Shown here: positions 25,869 to 32,665 of the stretch, piece by piece
Layout of the letters: each line of letters starts with the position of its first letter
How positions within the stretch are numbered: position 1 is the stretch's first letter
Assembly (NCBI RefSeq): GCF_000633595.2
Contig: NZ_JIBU02000029.1
Location: 1-32,665, forward strand
Direction of reading: 5' to 3'
DNA length: 32,665 nucleotides
Source of the DNA: Clostridium drakei
Lineage (GTDB): Bacteria > Bacillota > Clostridia > Clostridiales > Clostridiaceae
Notes under the pieces: model-generated
Told to the model about the DNA's origin: nothing
The model's database searches: none
The model's input: only the letters and a program-made list of their open reading frames with translations
Made by a program: the position numbers and the translations under genes

Positions 25869-25907
25869 GCAAACTCTCATTTTTCTTTTAAAACAGTAAA
25901 TGTAAAA

Positions 25908-25940
25908 ACATACTAGGTTTTACCCAGTATGTCTTTTTTA
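25908..25940. terminator. Terminator between the ABC operon and topB
   Basis: ACATACTAGGT (25908-25918) pairs with ACCCAGTATGT (25922-25932) with one A-C mismatch, then CTTTTTTA. It can serve both converging transcripts. Confidence 0.8.
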
Positions 25941-25945
25941 TATAT

Positions 25946-28273
25946 TTATGAATTTTCAAAGGAAAGTTCTATTTTTCCTCCCTTTATTATAAGTCTTGCA
26001 TTAAATTCATTGCCTTTTTTTGATTTAAATCCATTTATAATATCTGTTTTCCCATGATTCATTAAATTCTTAATTTGTTCAACAGGTATCTTTTTACCGC
26101 AAATTTCTGCTACAAAAAACTTACATCCACTTTGCCAATTATTACAACCATATCCCTTACTATTCTTTACAATATCACCTGTTTTACATATAGGGCATAA
26201 GCCTAATGATTCTCTAGTTCCATTTTCATTTTTATCTGTCTTTAAGCTTTTTTTGCTTTTAGAAGAACTTTTAACTTTTACTCCATTACTATTTTTGTCC
26301 TTAACTTCTTCAAAAAAACTATGCATATCTCCCATATTCATTCTATCCATAACTTTTTTTACATTAAGCTTAGTGTAATCCTCCAGCTTTTTCATAAATA
26401 TGTCAGGTTCTATTTCCTTTCCATAAACCATTTTTAATCCTTTTTCCCAGCTAGCTGTAAGAGTAGGATTAAGCAATGTAGGTATAGAATTTATTATAAC
26501 CTCATATATCATTTCTCCCTTTTGGGTTGGAGATATAACTTGAGTTTTCTTATCAGACATGATATAGCCTATTTTTTCTAACTTCTTTAATATTTCAGCT
26601 CGAGTGGCTGAAGTTCCTATACCAGCTCCTTTTATCTGCTCTCTAAGTTCTTCATCTTCAATAAGCTTACCTGCATTTTCCATAGCAATTATTATTGATC
26701 CTGAAGTGTACTTTTTAGGAGGTGAAGTTTCCCCTTCCTTTACTTCCATATCAACTACATCTACTATTTGTCCTTTTTTAAGCTTACTTAAAAATTTTAA
26801 ATTCTTTTCTTCTTTATTCTTTTTATACTCTTTTAATACATTAAGGTATCCTTCTTCTACACAAACCTTATCTGTAGTAAAAAATCTTTCTTCACCAGCT
26901 TGAGTTGTAATAGCAATTTTGTTATATTTAGCTGGAGGATAAAATATAGCCAAAAATCTTCTAAGTACTAAATTGTATACTTTTTTCTCCAAATCTGTGA
27001 GACCATTATAGCTTTGAAGTCCTTCTCCTGTTGGTATAATAGCATAATGGTCTGTTATTTTGCTATCATTTACATATTTAGTTTTTTCCAAATTTGAATA
27101 CCATTTATTATTCAATATATTTTTCGCTATAACTTTTACTTCTTTATCGCCATCGTATTTCAAAAGTTTTCTTATATTTTTATCTATTTCCTTTGCTACA
27201 GCCTTAGATAAAACTCTAGCATCTGTTCTTGGATATGTAAGCAGCTTTTTTTCGTATAAGGATTGAATTTTATTTAAGGTTTCTTCAGGGCTTATTTTAA
27301 ACTTCTTTGAACACTCATTTTGGAGCTCTGCTAAATTAAAAAGCAAAGGAGCATTTTTACTTTCTACAGTCTTTTTTATATTCTCTATAACAGGTTCCTG
27401 CTCAAAAATTTTCTCTCCTATTTCTTCTATAAACTTTTCCGCATCTTCTCTTTTCTTAAAACCACCTTCATTATATAAAAGAGGTGAATCCTTATATTTA
27501 GAACCTTCTACAGATTTCCATTCACCTTCATATACCATTTCTTCTTCATATTCTCCACTGGAATTACCATCAAAGCTTCCTAAAATCTTATAAAAAGGTG
27601 TTTTTACAAAGGATCTTATCTCCCGTTCCCTATCTACAATCATTCCAAGAACACAGCTCATAACTCTACCTACTGCAATTACCACTAATTTATCTCCAGT
27701 AGCATTAGCCACAGTTTTACCATATTTAAGAGTTAAAAGTCTAGAAAAATTTATTCCCAAAAGATAATCTTCTTTAGCTCTTAAATATGCTGAATCAGCC
27801 AATGAATCATATTCTGAAATATCCTTTGCTTCTTTTATACCTCTGCGTATTTCTTCTTCTGTTTGAGAATCAATCCACACTCTCTTCTTTTCCTTCCCTT
27901 GAACTCCTACCATTTGGTCTACAAGTCTATAAATGTACTCTCCTTCTCTTCCTGAGTCGGTACATACATATATTGTACTTATATCTTCTCTTTTTAATAA
28001 TCCACTAACTATATTAAACTGCTTTGATACTGCTGGAATAATTTCATATTTATATTCCTTAGGTAAAAAAGGTAAAGTGTCTAATGACCATCTTTTTAAA
28101 TTAGAATCATACGCTTCCGGATAACTCATAGTTACCATATGTCCCACACACCATGAAAAAACAGCTTTGTCTGATTCTATATACCCATCTCTTTTAGTAC
28201 CTTTTACATTTAAAAGTTTAACATATTCCATAGCCACTGATGGCTTTTCTGTAATAAATAAAGCTTTACTCAT
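25946..28273 (-). CDS. topB: DNA topoisomerase III (type IA)
   Basis: ATP-independent topoisomerase that passes single strands through a transient 5'-phosphotyrosine break; acts in decatenation and recombination. 775 residues. TOPRIM residues E9 in TEKPS and DSGREGE (105-111); catalytic Y347 in LLTYPRTDAR; SATRAEILKKLEKIGY present. The C-terminus has a zinc-ribbon-like CPIC...GCNNW...GCKF followed by a Toprim-associated repeat. The Gly in DSGREGE replaces the second Asp of DxDxE, which is normal for Firmicute TopB. AGAGAGG precedes the ATG. Single gene. Confidence 0.93.
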   Translation of the reverse strand: MSKALFITEKPSVAMEYVKLLNVKGTKRDGYIESDKAVFSWCVGHMVTMSYPEAYDSNLKRWSLDTLPFLPKEYKYEIIPAVSKQFNIVSGLLKREDISTIYVCTDSGREGEYIYRLVDQMVGVQGKEKKRVWIDSQTEEEIRRGIKEAKDISEYDSLADSAYLRAKEDYLLGINFSRLLTLKYGKTVANATGDKLVVIAVGRVMSCVLGMIVDREREIRSFVKTPFYKILGSFDGNSSGEYEEEMVYEGEWKSVEGSKYKDSPLLYNEGGFKKREDAEKFIEEIGEKIFEQEPVIENIKKTVESKNAPLLFNLAELQNECSKKFKISPEETLNKIQSLYEKKLLTYPRTDARVLSKAVAKEIDKNIRKLLKYDGDKEVKVIAKNILNNKWYSNLEKTKYVNDSKITDHYAIIPTGEGLQSYNGLTDLEKKVYNLVLRRFLAIFYPPAKYNKIAITTQAGEERFFTTDKVCVEEGYLNVLKEYKKNKEEKNLKFLSKLKKGQIVDVVDMEVKEGETSPPKKYTSGSIIIAMENAGKLIEDEELREQIKGAGIGTSATRAEILKKLEKIGYIMSDKKTQVISPTQKGEMIYEVIINSIPTLLNPTLTASWEKGLKMVYGKEIEPDIFMKKLEDYTKLNVKKVMDRMNMGDMHSFFEEVKDKNSNGVKVKSSSKSKKSLKTDKNENGTRESLGLCPICKTGDIVKNSKGYGCNNWQSGCKFFVAEICGKKIPVEQIKNLMNHGKTDIINGFKSKKGNEFNARLIIKGGKIELSFENS

Positions 28274-28317
28274 AAAAAACCTCTCTGTATCTTAATGTTT
28301 AAGTATTCATTTTCACA

Positions 28318-28349
28318 AGTTACTTGTCCAATTATACACCAAAGTAACT
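28318..28349 (-). promoter_or_regulatory. topB promoter -10 enclosed in a dyad
   Basis: AGTTACTT (28318-28325) and AAGTAACT (28342-28349) are perfect 8-bp arms with a 16-bp spacer. A reverse-strand TATAAT (28336-28331) sits in the middle. No good -35 was seen. The remaining 28350-28554 stretch shows nothing identifiable. Confidence 0.5.
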
Positions 28350-28554
28350 AAATTTAAAAATTTCATTTAAAATAGTTTCAAAATCAATTATATCATAATT
28401 TAGTTTTTCACATAATATTATTGCCAAGGTCATGATTTTTATCCATAACCCACCATTCAAAATACAGAGTAAAAATATTTTTTATCTATGTTATTTATTG
28501 TATATTTTCAACTTTCACTAAATGTATTGCTATATAAAATTCGTCTTCTCGATT

Positions 28555-29586
28555 TTAATCTAAAGTGCCACCAAGTTTTGTATAAGTAGTGCCATAGAAT
28601 TGTTGATAAAAATCGTCCACTTCTTTTGTCATATTTATATCTTTAAATAATTCAGGATTTGCTTTTGTACTTAACCACATTATTCCTAAAATTGTTTGAG
28701 GACAAGGCATATCCCAGGAACTTATTTTTGAAGGCATTAAATAAACTTTTTTATTTCTTACAGCATTTACATCTTTTAAAGCAGCATTATTAAGCACCTC
28801 TTGAGGCTTCACTCCAGAATATTGTGTAATAATTATTACATCAGGATTCCAGCTAATTAATTGTTCTGCGGATACTTGACTCCATTTATTGCTGCTTAAA
28901 GAACCCGTCACATTTGTTCCTCCAGCTAATTCAATTAATGAATTCTGGAACATATTCTTTCCTGGAGCTAAGTACAAACCTCCAGCTGCCATATATACTT
29001 TAGGTCTACTTTTTTGATCTACAGCTTTAAGTTTAGTATCAATAAAATTTAACTTTTTAGTATAATAATTCATAAATTCTTCTGATTTCTTTTCTTTACC
29101 TGTAAGTATTCCTAAATCTTTTACAGTTGATTTTAATTCATCAAGATTTTCTGCACTTACAACAAAAACTTTAATATTAGACTTTTCAAGTTTTGGTACA
29201 ATTTCTTTGTTCTTTTTATATATGATAACAAGATCAGGTTTAGCAGCTATTACTTGTTCAACATTTATATCATTACTAGCAGCTGTTTTACTTGAACCTG
29301 CTTTTGGTGAAAAAGTTAATGGATTTTTTATAACATTTCCATCTGCACCCAAAATGTTATCTTGCTTATCCAAAGCACATAATATTTGAACTGCTATAGG
29401 GTAGTTAGTTAATATTTTTTCAGCTGGCTTGGACAACTCTATTTTTCTTTTCATTCCATCAGTAACAGTAATCTTTTTATTGTTATCTGCATTATTTGTA
29501 CTTTGCACCGCTGTTGAGTTTTTGCTACAAGCTCCAAAAGTACATACAATTAGTACTAAAATTAAAAATTTAGCTATCTTTTTCAT
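28555..29586 (-). CDS. Substrate-binding lipoprotein of an iron/cobalamin-type ABC importer
   Basis: 343 residues. Signal peptide with lipobox FGAC, lipidated at C20. Type III periplasmic-binding fold (BtuF/FepB/FhuD family): ITVTDGMKRKIEL start, VEQVIAAKPDLVIIY, long central helix, and WSQVSAEQLISWNPDVIIIT. SSWDMPCPQTILGIMWL near the C-terminus is characteristic of a clostridial subgroup. It captures a metal chelate (iron-siderophore, haem, corrinoid or molybdate) and delivers it to the FecCD-type permease encoded upstream. Last gene of a four-gene operon, 39 bases after the NTPase. Confidence 0.9.
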   Translation of the reverse strand: MKKIAKFLILVLIVCTFGACSKNSTAVQSTNNADNNKKITVTDGMKRKIELSKPAEKILTNYPIAVQILCALDKQDNILGADGNVIKNPLTFSPKAGSSKTAASNDINVEQVIAAKPDLVIIYKKNKEIVPKLEKSNIKVFVVSAENLDELKSTVKDLGILTGKEKKSEEFMNYYTKKLNFIDTKLKAVDQKSRPKVYMAAGGLYLAPGKNMFQNSLIELAGGTNVTGSLSSNKWSQVSAEQLISWNPDVIIITQYSGVKPQEVLNNAALKDVNAVRNKKVYLMPSKISSWDMPCPQTILGIMWLSTKANPELFKDINMTKEVDDFYQQFYGTTYTKLGGTLD

Positions 29587-29625
29587 TTTTTTATTCTCCC
29601 CCTATGATTTTTTTAAATTAAATAA

Positions 29626-30168
29626 TTAACTTTCAACCATAAATTTTTCCTTTAACCTTACATTATTATTTTGCAACATTTGAAGAATTTTATATTCCAT
29701 TAAACCTCTATTATTTTCATCAATTTTAAATACTTGTACATCTTCTCTCTTTGCTATTTTCTGTACAAAGTTTCCATCACATTCTTTTAATACTCCTATA
29801 ACAGCCTTATCGCTATTAAGTATTTTGAAAACAGTTTCTTTAAATAATGGAGCTTTTTCTTCCATAAAACCCAATTCATCTAATACTATTAGTTCTCTAT
29901 TATCCAAGCTTTTTAATAATATATCTTGGGATATTATATTGAACATATTCATATCCGAATGTAATTCACGTTTCTTTGCATCATAAACTCCAATTGTATA
30001 ACTTTCTTCTAAATTATAAAGTGAATTTACTTTAAATCGTTTGCTTTCCCCAATGAATTTTTTTTCTTGAATAAATCCACCTATGGAACAATCCACATTT
30101 TTAATAATTTTTTTTAATAATGTAGATTTTCCTACTCCCCTTTCACCAGTAATGAAAATCTTTTTCAT
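29626..30168 (-). CDS. THEP1-like P-loop nucleoside triphosphatase
   Basis: 180 residues. Walker A GERGVGKST at 8-16, Walker B LIVLDELGFME near 93-103, and an FIQEK segment after the first helix. This is the layout of the NTPase_1/THEP1 family (archaeal and human cancer-related NTPase relatives), which hydrolyses NTPs in vitro with unclear biological role. It sits inside an importer operon, 29 bases after the ATPase gene and 39 before the binding protein. It is not the ABC ATPase (no signature motif). It may process or regulate the imported cofactor; this is inference. Confidence 0.82.
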   Translation of the reverse strand: MKKIFITGERGVGKSTLLKKIIKNVDCSIGGFIQEKKFIGESKRFKVNSLYNLEESYTIGVYDAKKRELHSDMNMFNIISQDILLKSLDNRELIVLDELGFMEEKAPLFKETVFKILNSDKAVIGVLKECDGNFVQKIAKREDVQVFKIDENNRGLMEYKILQMLQNNNVRLKEKFMVES

Positions 30169-30197
30169 AATATATTAATCCCCTTTCTTTATTAAAA

Positions 30198-30980
30198 TCA
30201 ATTGATCATAGGAATACAAGCCTTTATTTTATTCCCATTAGAATTAACTGTATTTATTATTTTTACATTAATACCATATGCCTCCTTAAGGTTATCTTCT
30301 GTTACAACTTCATCCACACTACCCACTGTAAACACATTATTTTTTTGCATAAAAGCTACTTTTGTAGAACATAAGAAAGCATGATTAGGATAATGTGAGG
30401 TCATAATAATTGCTAGTCCTCTTTCTGAAAGTTTATTTATCTGTTCTAACACCCTGATTTGATTTCCAAAATCTAAATTTGAAGTTGGTTCATCCATTAT
30501 AAGTATCTTAGGATCTTGAGCAAGAGCTCTTGCAATTAAAACCATTTGCCTTTCTCCACCACTTATTTCTGTGTATATCTTATCTCTTAAATAATCTATT
30601 TTTAAATCCTCCAAAGCTCTTTCTACAATCTTTCTATCTTCCTTACTTGGAGAAGAAAACATTGAGAGATGTGCAGTCCTCCCCATTAATACAACATCAA
30701 AAACTTTAAATGGAAATGGAGGAGTATGTGATTGAGGGACATAACCAATAATTTTAGCTAATTGTTTTCTAGAACAATTATGTATGTTTTTTTCATCTAT
30801 TAATATTTCTCCACCTTTTAATTTTAAAAAACCCAATATAGTTTTAAAAAAAGTAGTCTTACCAACACCATTAGGCCCTAATAAACATAAAATTTCTCCT
30901 GAACTTACATTCATGGATATACCGTTTACAACATTATTTTTTCCATACCCACAGACTGCATTTTTAATCTCTAACTTCAT
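30198..30980 (-). CDS. FecE/BtuD-type ABC transporter ATPase
   Basis: 260 residues from the ATG at 30980, chosen because it overlaps the permease stop by four bases (ATGA) and has GGAG 9 bases upstream; the ATG at 30986 is too close to that site. Walker A GPNGVGKTT, Q-loop YVPQSH, signature SGGERQ, Walker B ILIMDEPTSNLD and switch H in MTSHYPNH are all present. It powers import with the FecCD-type permease. Confidence 0.93.
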   Translation of the reverse strand: MKLEIKNAVCGYGKNNVVNGISMNVSSGEILCLLGPNGVGKTTFFKTILGFLKLKGGEILIDEKNIHNCSRKQLAKIIGYVPQSHTPPFPFKVFDVVLMGRTAHLSMFSSPSKEDRKIVERALEDLKIDYLRDKIYTEISGGERQMVLIARALAQDPKILIMDEPTSNLDFGNQIRVLEQINKLSERGLAIIMTSHYPNHAFLCSTKVAFMQKNNVFTVGSVDEVVTEDNLKEAYGINVKIINTVNSNGNKIKACIPMIN

Positions 30981-32062
30981 ATCCATCCTCTCCTTCCTTT
31001 AACTAGAAGGTAAATAAAAAAAGGTGCTCCTATTAATGATGTTAAAATTCCCAAAGGAATTTCTATAGAAAATGCACAACGAGCTACATCATCAACTAAT
31101 AAAAGAAAAGTGGCTCCTATAAGTAACGAACTAGGCAGCAATACTTTAAAATCAGGGCCAACAATCATTCTAGCTATATGAGGTATTACAAGACCTATCC
31201 ATCCAATCATACCGCTAATCGATACAGCAGCTGCTGTCATTAAAGTTGAACAAAGAATTGCAATTAGTCTTAATTTTGAAGTATCAATACCTAAAGACTT
31301 GGCCTCTTCATCTCCAAATGAAAGTACATTAAACTTCCACCTTAATAGAATTAAAGGTATAACACCTATAATCATTGGTATCAATAATATTTCTATATCT
31401 TTCATAGTAACAGAGGACAATCCTCCCATAAGATAAAAAGTTATAAGTGGAAGTTTCTCATATGGATCTGCCACATATTTTGTAATTGAAATAAACGATG
31501 TAAACAAAGCTGCAACAACCATACCCGTAAGTACAAGCAATAATGTAGCATTATTACCTCTAGTTATTATGGCACTTATTGAATAAGTTATTATTACTGC
31601 TATAAGTCCAAATAAGAATGCAGAAATTTGTATACCTAAACCATTAAACGACAAAAGAATTCCAAGCGCTGCACCAAATCCCGCACCAGCAGAAGCTCCA
31701 AGTATATCTGGCGATACCATTGGATTTCTAAATAACCCTTGATATGTAGCTCCAGACACAGATAAAGCTGCTCCAACCATTAATGCAGATAATATTCTAG
31801 GAGCTCTAACATTAAAAAGTACTGTTTCAATGGTACTATATTGTGCTGCACTATACCCAAAAATTTTTGATGATACAACATAAAAAAACTGTGGTAATGA
31901 TATTGAATATCTTCCAATAGTTAAGGAAATTAAAATAGCCACTATGGGTAAAATAGATATTACAAGCATGATACAAGTTGTTTTTCTTTCTTCCAATTTT
32001 CTCTTATGATTTTCTAATCTTAAATTTTCTGATGAATCATTTATTGTTAATGGTTCTGCCAC
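30977..32062 (-). CDS. FecCD/BtuC-type ABC transporter permease
   Basis: 361-residue integral membrane protein with about 10 membrane helices. VRAPRILSALMVGAALSVSGATYQGLFRNP is the family signature region (within about 88-120), and GMIGWIGLVIPHIARMIVGPDF marks the coupling part. GTG start with GAGGAGG 8 bases upstream. The N-terminal 30 residues are a hydrophilic cytoplasmic extension. First gene of the operon, divergent from a second binding-protein gene. Confidence 0.94.
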   Translation of the reverse strand: MAEPLTINDSSENLRLENHKRKLEERKTTCIMLVISILPIVAILISLTIGRYSISLPQFFYVVSSKIFGYSAAQYSTIETVLFNVRAPRILSALMVGAALSVSGATYQGLFRNPMVSPDILGASAGAGFGAALGILLSFNGLGIQISAFLFGLIAVIITYSISAIITRGNNATLLLVLTGMVVAALFTSFISITKYVADPYEKLPLITFYLMGGLSSVTMKDIEILLIPMIIGVIPLILLRWKFNVLSFGDEEAKSLGIDTSKLRLIAILCSTLMTAAAVSISGMIGWIGLVIPHIARMIVGPDFKVLLPSSLLIGATFLLLVDDVARCAFSIEIPLGILTSLIGAPFFIYLLVKGRRGWI

Positions 32063-32179
32063 TTGCTTTTCCTCCTCTTCAACTATAATTATTTAGATTG
32101 TAAAATTATACAAAAAAACATTGTTACTTAAATAATTCTAAATTTCACTAAATAGACCATAAAAATGTAGATTTATCAC

Positions 32180-32232
32180 AAATCGTTATGTTATTATAAG
32201 TATAACGATTTCTTGTGTTATTGTAAACACAA
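32180..32232. promoter_or_regulatory. Two perfect dyads in the divergent metal-uptake control region
   Basis: AAATCGTTAT (32180-32189) and ATAACGATTT (32202-32211) are 10-bp arms with a 12-bp spacer. Two bases later TTGTGTT (32213-32219) and AACACAA (32226-32232) are 7-bp arms with a 6-bp spacer, the geometry of CRP/FNR-family sites. Neither matches a Fur box. A forward TATAAT lies at 32274-32279. Confidence 0.65.
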
Positions 32233-32318
32233 TTTTCTTGATATTGTAATAGATTCCATAATGCTTTTAACAGTATAATATCTGCTGTTACTAAATTTTT
32301 TTAAAGGATGTGTTACTT

Positions 32319-32654
32319 ATGAAAAAAAACTTAAAATCTATGCTCCTCATTATTTTGTCAATTATTTTTTTACTAGTTGGCTGCAGTAGTAGTAAAACTT
32401 CAAAAGAAACAAGTGAAAAAAGTGGACAAACAAAAACAATTACTGATTCTGCTGGGAAAAAAGTCACTATACCTTCCAATATACAAAAAATTGGAGATGC
32501 ATGGCAGGCACATAATGAAGTTTTATGTATTTTAGGTGCTGGAGATAAAATTGTCTCAACAATTCTTACAGAAAAAGGGAGACCATGGCTATATACAGTA
32601 AATCCTAAAATAAAAAAGAGGCCTTTGGGCCTCGTTGTTGCTGTCGCTCTCTAA
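32319..32654 (+). CDS. Truncated iron-type ABC substrate-binding lipoprotein
   Basis: The ATG at 32319 has AAGGAT 9 bases upstream. Signal peptide and lipobox LVGC (C22), then TDSAGKKVTIPSNIQKIGDAW and KIVSTILTEKGRPWLYTVNPK, typical of the N-terminal lobe of BtuF/FepB-like proteins. Around codon 95 (near 32606) the similarity ends and the frame runs into GC-richer sequence (RPLGLVVAVAL) with a stop at 32652-32654. Normal members have 330-380 residues, so at least two thirds is missing. It is either disrupted by an insertion or broken by an assembly join. Divergent from the importer operon, so it probably supplied the same permease. Confidence 0.75.
   Translation: MKKNLKSMLLIILSIIFLLVGCSSSKTSKETSEKSGQTKTITDSAGKKVTIPSNIQKIGDAWQAHNEVLCILGAGDKIVSTILTEKGRPWLYTVNPKIKKRPLGLVVAVAL
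32612..32633 (-). terminator. GC-rich hairpin with reverse-strand U-tract at the window edge
   Basis: GAGGCC (32618-32623), loop TTTG, GGCCTC (32628-32633), with a run of A on the left (32612-32617) that reads as a U-tract on the reverse strand. It fits an intrinsic terminator for a transcript entering from beyond the window. Confidence 0.6.
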
Positions 32655-32665
32655 AAATAAGGCGG

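Noticed and set aside
27940-27962. Second Asp of the Topo III TOPRIM DxDxE motif is Gly (DSGREGE), possibly an inactive enzyme
   Set aside because: Firmicute TopB proteins such as that of B. subtilis also have TDAGREGE, so this is normal for the family.
32213-32232. Rex operator (TTGT...ACAA palindrome)
   Set aside because: Rex sites are 18 bp with a 4-base centre; this dyad has a 6-base centre and GTT/AAC inner bases.

Overview
The window is AT-rich, low-GC Firmicute DNA with strong AGGAGG-type ribosome binding sites, TTG and GTG starts and many U-tailed hairpins. Gene content (NCS2 purine permease behind a guanine riboswitch, DacF-type carboxypeptidase, Firmicute-type Topo III, a TM1266-like hydrogenase-associated protein, a DHOD-ferredoxin fusion) points to a Clostridium-group anaerobe. 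The species cannot be named from sequence alone.

Positions 1-5860 look accessory. They hold a catalytic-domain-only tyrosine recombinase, a tiny SWIM-like zinc protein, a broken copy of a helicase 3' end, a BlaI/BlaR1-like repressor and M56 protease pair with a promoter-embedded palindrome, a secreted amidase_6 protein, and a dead DDE transposase. The broken helicase end (about 1274-1520) is nearly identical to the 3' end of the intact UvrD-like helicase at 5858-8068, so this segment is bracketed by direct repeats.

Positions 8100-20400 are mostly single housekeeping genes separated by terminators: pncB (NAD salvage), a small Cys protein, dacF-like carboxypeptidase, a Nudix hydrolase, a beta-CASP RNase-like protein, a subtilisin, a small ACT-like protein, a dihydroorotate-dehydrogenase-like ferredoxin fusion, a GAPDH whose cofactor loop suggests NADP use, and gltX with a strong promoter and a leader hairpin.

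Positions 20400-26000 hold the riboswitch-controlled purine permease and a compact envelope-stress-type operon: ECF sigma factor, zinc anti-sigma factor, ABC ATPase and ABC permease, with stop/start overlaps. Unusual overlapping palindromes lie ahead of the sigma gene.

Positions 26000-32665 hold topB and a reverse-strand metal-chelate uptake operon (FecCD-type permease, ATPase, THEP1-like NTPase, lipoprotein). A second substrate-binding lipoprotein is divergent across a control region with two perfect dyads. That lipoprotein gene stops matching its family near the right edge, where the base composition changes abruptly.

No CRISPR array, tRNA or rRNA was seen. No complete new defence system is evident. 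The best candidates for new biology are the M56/BlaI pair with a non-beta-lactam sensor domain, the ECF sigma operon with its palindrome cluster, and the THEP1-like NTPase inside a metallophore operon.
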